A stretch of 12,958 nt of DNA from Granulosicoccus sp964498925. Lineage in GTDB: Bacteria > Pseudomonadota > Gammaproteobacteria > Granulosicoccales > Granulosicoccaceae. Under the pieces are notes generated by a model. That model made no database searches. It had not been told where the DNA came from and saw only the letters and a program-made list of their open reading frames with translations. Every line of letters starts with the position of its first letter. Positions within the stretch are counted from its first letter, which is position 1. This document shows positions 5,694 through 11,983 of the stretch, piece after piece. A program made the translations under genes and the position numbers. The stretch lies in assembly GCA_964498925.1 (NCBI GenBank), contig CAZCKD010000094.1:1-12958 (forward strand), written 5' to 3'.

Positions 5694-7547
5694 ATGTTGC
5701 GGACGTTTTTTTCGCGCAATCGAACCATTGGTAAATCGCATAACGAGCGCACGAAAAAACGTGCTCGTCTGGCAATGCAGTTAGCGCTTACAGGTTTTTT
5801 GTTGTCGCCATATTCGACGGTAAAAGCGCAAGATAACTTTGGATTGGACGGTCCGGATACGGACGTTCAGGCGTTTATCGATGCTCACCCGCGCGATGCC
5901 ATTATTAATTCACCAACATTGACATCTCGTGTGCTGGGCGGCGGCAATGCCCAGTCTGGTGAATATCCATCTATGGCCGGTATTGTAATCTCAGGTTCTT
6001 TCCCGTTGGAAGATCGTTTTTTCTGCGGAGCCAGCGTTATCGATAGCCGGTGGGTGATGACTGCCGCGCACTGCATGTTCGGCCCTTTCGGGACCGCAAC
6101 AAGGGCGGATGAAATTAGGGTTATAGTGGGTAGTAATGATATTTCCGACTCAAGCTTGATAGAAACAGTGGTCACCAACATTTTTATACATCCGCAATAT
6201 AACAATGCATCTCCGACACTGAGAAATGACATTGCATTGCTCGAACTGGCCACCGCTGTCGATGCGCCTGTAGCCACGTTGTTTTCAGGTAATGCTGAGT
6301 CGCTTTATGACTCAATGGCCTCCGTCGTTGGGTGGGGCGCAACGGGTGTTGATAACAATGGCAACGAAGTTTATCCGACGCTTCTTCAAGATGCCTCTGT
6401 GCCTATCGTTCCGTTAGAGCAGTGCAACTTACCAGAGTCGTATCAAGGCACTATTTTAGATACTCAGGTGTGTGCAGGGTTTCGAGAAGGTGGAATAGAT
6501 TCGTGCGTGGGTGATAGTGGCGGCCCTATGTTCACTCAAATTGATGGTCAGCAGGTTCAGGTCGGTATTACCAGTTTCGGTAATGGTTGTGGTTTGCCGA
6601 ACTTCTACGGTGTTTACACGAATGTCTCCGAGTTTCAACCGTGGATAAACAGCTACCTCGACAGTGTTCAAACAAGCAATGCCGGTGATTCGGGCCCAGA
6701 GACGTCAGATATTGAGAACACTGGCAAACTGGAGCCGGATGAAGTTGCCATAGGCTCGGCAAATGAAACCGGAGCTGTTAGTGTTGGTGGTGTAAGGCGC
6801 GGTGGAGCATTGCATCCGATCTGGTTGTCATTGTTTGGCGCGGTTTTCATAACAAGACGTAAACGTGTCATGGCAAGACGTTCGCGATTGAGTATGGCTG
6901 CGTGCGTTTTCGCACCGGCAATGCTATTGGGCGCGTGCTCGTCCCTGCCATCTGCCGATGAACGTATTGATGACGGTATTAATGATGAGTTGTCGTTAAG
7001 TTCTCAGGCGACTGGAGAGGGTGTAGAAAACATGGCAAAGAACTCTACAACACAACTGACTATGTCGGCATCAGCCGATCGTGTCGGTATTGATGCGCTG
7101 TTGCTGGGCATGACTCGATCGGATCTGGATGCCAGTCTTGTTGCCATGGGTTTTTCAACACCGGTCTGTTCAGCTGAAAAAACCGCGTTAAAAGGAACAG
7201 GGCGGTTATTTCTTAAAGAAAGCTGTAAGTCTTTAGCGGGTCCGAACATCGCGCTGGAAGAAATGTCCGTAGAGTCTCTAAACGCGCAATTTTTGGATGA
7301 GCAATTGGTGCGTTTGGATGTCGAAATGCAATCCGGTGTAATACGTCCACTGGTTAAACAGCTAGACGATCTTTTCTCCCACCAACCCGGTGCCGACCAT
7401 CAGTTTGAATGGCGTCATGCAGACGACCATGTTCGTCTCGCACCGATGATCGCAGCAGATAAATTTGAGACGAGTCGCGTAGTCCTCGAAATGATAGACG
7501 GCAGATTAAAATCTAAACTGCCCAGCCTATTTCAGTATCGCACTTAA
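5694..7547 (+). CDS. Trypsin-like (S1) serine protease fused in frame to a lipoprotein
   Basis: A 617-residue frame holding two proteins' worth of sequence. Residues 1-45 are an extended signal peptide (cut probably at VKA|QD) after a basic n-region of about 25 residues. Activation is expected after Arg79 (R|VLGG). The S1 domain has His126, Asp179, Ser275 and pocket Asp269, hence Arg/Lys specificity. A linker rich in D/E/S/G leads to a tail with Gly-Gly (365-366 and 370-371), GALHP, a hydrophobic stretch and RRKR (388-391), which resembles a GlyGly-CTERM sorting signal. Instead of stopping, the frame continues at Met393 into a basic, hydrophobic signal with lipobox LGAC (Cys415) and a 200-residue lipoprotein domain. 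AGGA seven bases before the ATG at 5694 supports the start. It is a tandem paralogue of the preceding protease, sharing blocks such as DRFFCG, WVMTAAHC, DIALLELAT, VPIVPL and GITSFGNGC. It ends 10 bases before convergent phoU. Confidence 0.88.
   Translation: MLRTFFSRNRTIGKSHNERTKKRARLAMQLALTGFLLSPYSTVKAQDNFGLDGPDTDVQAFIDAHPRDAIINSPTLTSRVLGGGNAQSGEYPSMAGIVISGSFPLEDRFFCGASVIDSRWVMTAAHCMFGPFGTATRADEIRVIVGSNDISDSSLIETVVTNIFIHPQYNNASPTLRNDIALLELATAVDAPVATLFSGNAESLYDSMASVVGWGATGVDNNGNEVYPTLLQDASVPIVPLEQCNLPESYQGTILDTQVCAGFREGGIDSCVGDSGGPMFTQIDGQQVQVGITSFGNGCGLPNFYGVYTNVSEFQPWINSYLDSVQTSNAGDSGPETSDIENTGKLEPDEVAIGSANETGAVSVGGVRRGGALHPIWLSLFGAVFITRRKRVMARRSRLSMAACVFAPAMLLGACSSLPSADERIDDGINDELSLSSQATGEGVENMAKNSTTQLTMSASADRVGIDALLLGMTRSDLDASLVAMGFSTPVCSAEKTALKGTGRLFLKESCKSLAGPNIALEEMSVESLNAQFLDEQLVRLDVEMQSGVIRPLVKQLDDLFSHQPGADHQFEWRHADDHVRLAPMIAADKFETSRVVLEMIDGRLKSKLPSLFQYRT
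6870..7547 (+). other. Embedded lipoprotein module (possible separate gene starting at an internal ATG)
   Basis: This is residues 393-617 of the fused frame, described separately because it may be its own protein. If translated from the ATG at 6870 it has 225 residues: a basic n-region (ARRSR), a hydrophobic core, and a textbook lipobox LGAC with Cys at residue 23, followed by Ser-Ser, which by the +2 rule predicts the outer membrane. A low-complexity linker of about 50 residues then leads to a domain beginning GIDALLLGMTRSDLDASLVA. That opening resembles the G-M-x-x-x-(D/E)-L pattern of small periplasmic BamE-like domains only loosely. Two cysteines (492 and 511 in fused numbering) could form a disulfide. 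No clear Shine-Dalgarno precedes 6870, and an alternative ATG at 6894 would drop most of the basic n-region. The function is not recognised. Confidence 0.6.
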
Positions 7548-7557
7548 AGAGTCAGTA

Positions 7558-8283
7558 CTACTCAGGTGAATCCATAATCTCGGATCGGATTTGATCCATG
7601 TTGGTATGGCGAATGTCACGTCCCTTCACCAGGTAGACAACATATTCGCAAATGTTAACCGAGTGATCGCCGACGCGTTCCAGTGCGCGCGCACACCAGG
7701 TGATTTTGAAGAGGTTCGATACTTGGCGAGGATCTTCAACGAGGTGAGTGGAAAGCAAGCGCTCTAATGTCTCGTACTCTCTATTGACGTCTTCGTCACG
7801 TTGAGCAATTCGAAGCGCAGCTTCCACATCCATTCGCGCAAATGCATCCAGCGAATCGCGAAGCATGGACTTAACCAGTTCGCCAAGGTGTCTTAGCTCT
7901 TTGCGATAGCTCGGCATATCAGAAGACATCTTGGTGAGGTCTCTAGAGAATCGGCCTAATTTTTCAGCCTCGTCGCCAACCCGTTCTAAATCAGTGATGA
8001 CTTTGATGACCGTCACTATCAAGCGCAAATCGCTGGCAGCCGGTTGTCGTCTAGCGAGAACCTGCGTGCATTCTTCATCGATTTCGACTTCGAGTTTATT
8101 AACTTCGTAGTCCCGCTCTGACACTTCTTTCGCCAGATCGCTATCAGCTTCAAGCAGGGCGGTGAGTCCATTAGACACCTGCTGCTCAACGATGCCGCCC
8201 ATCGTAAGCACTTTGTTGCGAATGTCTTCCAGTTCTTTATTGAACTGATGAGAAATATGTTGATCGAGATGGAGCTTGTCCAT
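7558..8283 (-). CDS. phoU: Phosphate-specific transport system accessory protein PhoU
   Basis: PhoU links the Pst transporter to the PhoR histidine kinase, holding the Pho regulon off when phosphate is plentiful. It is a cytoplasmic all-helical protein on the membrane face. The 241-residue product matches the usual length and is two PhoU helical bundles. Each carries the conserved metal-binding-type signature: DLERVGDEAEKLG in the first and ALERVGDHSVNICEY in the second. The N-terminus HLDQHISHQFNKELEDIRNKVLTMGG is typical of gammaproteobacterial PhoU. It is the last gene of the pst operon, 16 bases after pstB, with a weak purine-rich ribosome site. Its stop lies 10 bases from the stop of the convergent protease-lipoprotein gene. 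phoB and phoR are not in the window. Confidence 0.96.
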   Translation of the reverse strand: MDKLHLDQHISHQFNKELEDIRNKVLTMGGIVEQQVSNGLTALLEADSDLAKEVSERDYEVNKLEVEIDEECTQVLARRQPAASDLRLIVTVIKVITDLERVGDEAEKLGRFSRDLTKMSSDMPSYRKELRHLGELVKSMLRDSLDAFARMDVEAALRIAQRDEDVNREYETLERLLSTHLVEDPRQVSNLFKITWCARALERVGDHSVNICEYVVYLVKGRDIRHTNMDQIRSEIMDSPE

Positions 8284-8299
8284 GATAGTTTTCTCTGCG

Positions 8300-9121
8300 T
8301 TATCCGAAACGGCCGGTGATATAGTTTTCAGTCAGCTCGTGCTGAGGGTTTGTGAAAACAGTATTTGTGTCATCCACCTCGACAAGTTTGCCGAGATGAA
8401 AATAGGCAGTTCGTTGCGATACACGCGCTGCCTGTTGCATAGAGTGTGTAACGATTGCGATCGCAAAATTCTCGCGAAGTTCATCGATGAGTTCTTCGAT
8501 GCGCGCTGTCGCGATGGGGTCGAGCGCTGAGCAAGGCTCATCCATCAGTATGACTTCCGGACTAACGGCAATCGTTCGGGCGATACACAGTCGTTGTTGT
8601 TGTCCACCCGATAGGCTGGTGCCCGGCGCATCGATGCGGTCTTTCACCTCATCGTACAAACCGGCTTTTCGCAAACTGTCCACAACGATATCGTCCAGCT
8701 CTGCTCTGTTGTTCGCCAGACCGTGTATGCGTGGACCATAAGCGACGTTGTCATAAATAGACTTAGCAAATGGATTCGGTTTCTGGAACACCATGCCGAC
8801 TCTGGCCCGAAGTAGTACTGGGTCAAGATCACTGCCGTATAGATCGACACCATCGAGTGAAATATCGCCCGTAACCCGGCAGCTTGGAATCGTATCGTTC
8901 ATTCGATTCATGCAACGAAGAAGCGTGGACTTGCCGCAGCCTGAGGGGCCGATCATCGCAATGACTTCGTTTTGACCAATATCTAAATCGACATCGTATA
9001 TGGCTTGTTTATCGCCATAGAAAACGTTGACATCACGTGCTTGCATCTTAGGATTGTCAACGGTTGGGGAGCCGACGGTTTCCTTTAGATTGTCAAAAGC
9101 TTCTTGAGCGGAGTTAGACAC
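8300..9121 (-). CDS. pstB: Phosphate ABC transporter ATP-binding protein PstB
   Basis: PstB is the ATPase that powers high-affinity phosphate import through PstC-PstA. In the 273-residue product all nucleotide-binding elements are visible: Walker A GPSGCGKST (58-66), Q-loop Gln113 (FQKPNPF), the ABC signature LSGGQQQR (170-177), Walker B ILMDEP (191-196) with the D-loop SALDP, and the H-loop His226 (VTHSMQQA). The sequence RDVNVFYGDKQAI at 29-41 is typical of PstB. The start codon is GTG (9119-9121), with AGGA seven bases before it. The upstream frame has no ATG before a stop at 9173-9175. A separate 20-codon ORF overlaps this start (see the entry at 9114-9176). The first 25 residues are not conserved in short PstB proteins. 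Confidence 0.96.
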   Translation of the reverse strand: MSNSAQEAFDNLKETVGSPTVDNPKMQARDVNVFYGDKQAIYDVDLDIGQNEVIAMIGPSGCGKSTLLRCMNRMNDTIPSCRVTGDISLDGVDLYGSDLDPVLLRARVGMVFQKPNPFAKSIYDNVAYGPRIHGLANNRAELDDIVVDSLRKAGLYDEVKDRIDAPGTSLSGGQQQRLCIARTIAVSPEVILMDEPCSALDPIATARIEELIDELRENFAIAIVTHSMQQAARVSQRTAYFHLGKLVEVDDTNTVFTNPQHELTENYITGRFG

Positions 9122-9176
9122 TGTAGTTTCCTGCTGCGACTTGCGTCGGTATATCGTGTGTGAAATTCTTAGTCAT
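9114..9176 (-). CDS. Candidate 20-residue leader peptide overlapping the pstB start
   Basis: This short frame reads MTKNFTHDIPTQ... for 20 codons and ends in TAA eight bases into the pstB overlap region. It has the better ribosome binding site of the two: TAGGAG (9185-9190), eight bases before its ATG, in which the TAG is also the pstA stop codon. Ribosomes ending here would finish at the pstB GTG, so it could couple pstA and pstB translation. It could also be the ancestral pstB N-terminus, separated by a frameshift. No similarity to a known leader peptide is recognised. Confidence 0.35.
   Translation of the reverse strand: MTKNFTHDIPTQVAAGNYSV
9129..9132 (-). promoter_or_regulatory. Ribosome binding site of pstB (GTG start)
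   Basis: AGGA on the minus strand lies seven bases before the GTG at 9121 and is the main reason for choosing that start. Confidence 0.55.
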
Positions 9177-9187
9177 TTGTCTTGCTC

Positions 9188-10495
9188 CTACCAACGCCTT
9201 TCAAAGCGTTTACGTAGCATGACTGCTAATGCGTTCATACAAATCAGAAACACCAGCAGTACCATGATGGCAGCGGATGTTTTTTCCATAAATCCTCTTT
9301 CCGGGCTATCGGCCCAGAGAAAAACCTGTACTGGAAGCACGGTTGCTGCATCCGTAACAGAGGCTGGAATATCAACAATAAACGCGACCATACCGATCAT
9401 CAGGAGTGGTGCAGTTTCTCCCAGCGCCTGAGCAAGACCGATAATGGTGCCTGTCAGAATACCCGGCATGGCCAAAGGCAGAACATGGTGCGTCACCACT
9501 TGTAGCGGGGATGCGCCCAATCCACGTGCCGCTTCTCTAATGGATGGCGGTACAGCTTTCAAAGCGGCTCGACTGGAAATAATAATAGTGGGCAGAGTCA
9601 TCAAGCTGAGTACGATGCCACCGACCACTGGAGCGGAGCGCGGTAGATGGAAGAAATTGATGAATACTGCAAGTCCCAGTAATCCGAAAACAATCGAGGG
9701 GACAGCCGCTAAATTATTGATGTTGACTTCAACAATATCGGTCCAGCGATTTTGTGGCGCAAACTCTTCTAGATAAATAGCGGCGGCAACCGCTATTGGA
9801 AACGACAGGGCAAACGTTATCAGCAGTGTGAACGCAGACCCCATAAGCGCCGCTTTGATGCCAGCAAGTTCCGGCTCACGCGAATCTCCGTTTTCGAAAA
9901 ATGTGGCATTAAACCTGACATCGGTTTCGCCGTTGTCTTTAAGCATCTTTGCCCAACCGATTTGTTGATCGCTGAGACGCGTTACGATGCTGTCGGGTGC
10001 GGTGAGATCCTCCTTGGATTTAATAACCGCGCTAAGCTCATCATCCGCCATAACCCACAGCGTTTGCGTGGTGCCTAGTAGTGATCGATCAGCCTCGATT
10101 CGATCATAAAGATCGTATTGAGCGCCGGTACTAATCAGCTTGTAAAGCTCTTTTTTATCTCTTCGTTTTGTGACTTCAGGGAAGCGTTCTCTTAGCGCGT
10201 TTCTGATGACACCCGAATAATTTGCCTTGCGAAGTTCTGCGCTGGTAGAAGACTCCGAGATACCCAATGTATCAGTGGCTAAATTTATTTCCAGTTTGAC
10301 AAAGGTTTGAGAGAAGGCGGGTAGACCTTTGCTGACAATGCTGAACAACAATAAGAATAGAAATGCGATGCTTGCTCCGATGGCGAAGATGCCATACAGC
10401 TTGAAGCGTTTTTCAGCAGCGTAGCGTTTTTGTAGCGACGCTTTGACCCGGTCTGTCACCTGAGCTGAATGCGTCGTTTGCTCCTGCGTGTTCAT
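9188..10495 (-). CDS. pstA: Phosphate ABC transporter permease PstA, long form
   Basis: PstA is one of the two inner-membrane permease subunits of the Pst phosphate importer. The product has 435 residues, against about 296 in E. coli. The extra length is N-terminal: a cytoplasmic lead, a membrane segment at about 33-54 (YGIFAIGASIAFLFLLLFSI), and a periplasmic domain of roughly 150 residues. This layout fits the extended PstA proteins with a DUF3333-type N-terminal region found in several gammaproteobacteria. The permease core then begins at about residue 210 and contains the EAA loop (REAARGLGASPLQVVTHHVLP), which docks on PstB, followed by GETAPLLMIG. The ATG overlaps the pstC stop as ATGA (10492-10495), so translation is probably coupled. 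The gene ends 66 bases before the pstB start. Confidence 0.94.
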   Translation of the reverse strand: MNTQEQTTHSAQVTDRVKASLQKRYAAEKRFKLYGIFAIGASIAFLFLLLFSIVSKGLPAFSQTFVKLEINLATDTLGISESSTSAELRKANYSGVIRNALRERFPEVTKRRDKKELYKLISTGAQYDLYDRIEADRSLLGTTQTLWVMADDELSAVIKSKEDLTAPDSIVTRLSDQQIGWAKMLKDNGETDVRFNATFFENGDSREPELAGIKAALMGSAFTLLITFALSFPIAVAAAIYLEEFAPQNRWTDIVEVNINNLAAVPSIVFGLLGLAVFINFFHLPRSAPVVGGIVLSLMTLPTIIISSRAALKAVPPSIREAARGLGASPLQVVTHHVLPLAMPGILTGTIIGLAQALGETAPLLMIGMVAFIVDIPASVTDAATVLPVQVFLWADSPERGFMEKTSAAIMVLLVFLICMNALAVMLRKRFERRW

Positions 10496-11883
10496 TCGTA
10501 CTGCTCCCGATATTTGCGCACGACGTGGAGCGCGATAACGTTAAGACATAAAGTAACAACAAAGAGCATCAAACCCAGGGCAAACGCCGCTAAGGTTTTA
10601 GCGCTGTCGAATTCTTGGTCGCCCGTGAGAAGGGTGACGATTTGCACGGTCACCGTGGTGACGGCCTCTAGCGGATTTGCTGTCATATTGGCGGCTAGTC
10701 CTGCGGCCATCACAACAATCATGGTTTCACCGATAGCTCTTGAGACGGCTAATAATATTCCACCGACGATGCCGGGTAAGGCTGCCGGAATAACCACTTT
10801 TCTGATGGTCTCTGACTGCGTCGCACCCAAGCCATACGATCCATCACGCATCGCTTGCGGAACGGCCGTAATAACATCGTCAGACAGTGATGAGACGAAA
10901 GGGATAATCATAATCCCCATAACGGCCCCGGCGGCCAATGCGCTTTCGGAAGATACGCTCAACCCGATGGACTGTCCCAGATTGCGTAAAGCCGGTGCAA
11001 CCGTCAGCGCTGCGAAAAAACCATAAACAACGGTAGGAATTCCCGCCAGAATTTCTAATAAGGGCTTGGCGACGCTGCGCACTGATTTACTCGCGTACTC
11101 GGCTAGATAAATCGCAGACATTAGCCCGAAAGGCACCGCCACTAGCATGGCAATAAATGAGATGAGCATGGTACCTAAGAACAATGGCACAGCACCGAAT
11201 GAACCTGATGCACCGACTTGATCGGCGCGAATGGCTGTCTGCGGACTCCACTTAGTGCCGGTGACGAATTCCAGGAACCCAACCTGCTGGAAAAACCGAG
11301 AGGCTTCGAATAATACCGACAGCACGATTCCCAATGTCGTCAAAATGGCAAGTGATGCGCAGGCAACCAGAAAGTACTGGACGATTTTCTCAACGATAAC
11401 TCGGGCGCGAGTATCGGGCTTGATTTTCTTAAGCGCAAAGACTGCAGCGATGATTGCAGCGACTAGAGCCAGAACAAAGAGTGCTAAAGAACTGGTGTTT
11501 TGAAGGTTGTGTAGGCGGGTAGCCGCAGCTAATTTCTCAGGATCTTCAATGCTTGCAAATCGCCCTGAATCCACCAGGTTTGAAATATCGTTTTTGTACA
11601 GCTCAACAGATTTTGTCCCTTTTTCCATGACGGCTGGAGGGATAGCTGAATCAAGCAAACTGCTAATGGCGGACGGCTCAATCAGTTTCCAACCGACAAT
11701 AATGGCTAAGGCTGGCAAGGTGCACCAAAGAGCCACCATCATGCCGTAGTGACTGGGAAGGGAGTGCATGGTCTTGACGCCACCGCGCCCTTTAGCCACG
11801 GAAAAGGCGCGACTTCGACCGTAAATAAAGGTCGCTAGGCCCAAACCCAAGGTCAGCAGAAAAAGCGTCGTGGTCGATATCAT
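10492..11883 (-). CDS. pstC: Phosphate ABC transporter permease PstC, long form
   Basis: PstC is the partner permease of PstA in the inner membrane. The product has 463 residues (E. coli about 319). The N-terminal extension starts with a membrane segment (TTTLFLLTLGLGLATFIYG) and a basic GRSRAF motif. A second segment lies near residues 48-66, followed by a hydrophilic region of about 65 residues. This matches the long PstC proteins with a DUF3708-type N-terminus, which supports the chosen ATG at 11883 even though no Shine-Dalgarno is seen. The core carries the permease EAA loop (DGSYGLGATQSETIRKVVIP, then AALPGIVGG) and SRAIGETMIVVMAAG. The gene lies 100 bases after pstS, with a hairpin in the gap, and overlaps pstA by four bases. 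Long PstC and long PstA occur together here, as expected if their extra domains interact. Confidence 0.95.
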   Translation of the reverse strand: MISTTTLFLLTLGLGLATFIYGRSRAFSVAKGRGGVKTMHSLPSHYGMMVALWCTLPALAIIVGWKLIEPSAISSLLDSAIPPAVMEKGTKSVELYKNDISNLVDSGRFASIEDPEKLAAATRLHNLQNTSSLALFVLALVAAIIAAVFALKKIKPDTRARVIVEKIVQYFLVACASLAILTTLGIVLSVLFEASRFFQQVGFLEFVTGTKWSPQTAIRADQVGASGSFGAVPLFLGTMLISFIAMLVAVPFGLMSAIYLAEYASKSVRSVAKPLLEILAGIPTVVYGFFAALTVAPALRNLGQSIGLSVSSESALAAGAVMGIMIIPFVSSLSDDVITAVPQAMRDGSYGLGATQSETIRKVVIPAALPGIVGGILLAVSRAIGETMIVVMAAGLAANMTANPLEAVTTVTVQIVTLLTGDQEFDSAKTLAAFALGLMLFVVTLCLNVIALHVVRKYREQYE

Positions 11884-11917
11884 GGCGGCATTAAAAGTAG
11901 GCGATCGTTCAAAATGG

Positions 11918-11952
11918 AAAAGGGCCCTGCCTCAAATTATGAAGCAAGACCC
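11918..11952 (-). terminator. Terminator-like hairpin between pstS and pstC (attenuator candidate)
   Basis: On the minus strand GGGTCTTGCTTC pairs over all 12 positions (three as G-U) with GAGGCAGGGCCC around a seven-base loop, and TTTT then CC follow directly. This is the form of an intrinsic terminator with a short U-run, so partial read-through is likely. The position, just after the pstS stop and before pstC, suits the known need for far more binding protein than membrane complex. It may also protect the 3' end of the pstS message from decay. Confidence 0.65.
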
Positions 11953-11983
11953 CGTTCGAACGTACCGAATTGTAAAATAAGTT

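Noticed and set aside
7500..7522. Inverted repeat GGCAG/CTGCC near the end of the lipoprotein frame as a two-way terminator
   Set aside because: The inner pairing competes with the outer one, and no T-run follows on either strand.
10469..11026. A 185-codon plus-strand frame across the pstA-pstC junction
   Set aside because: It lies wholly antisense to two clear permease genes and shows no family motif; it is a shadow frame.
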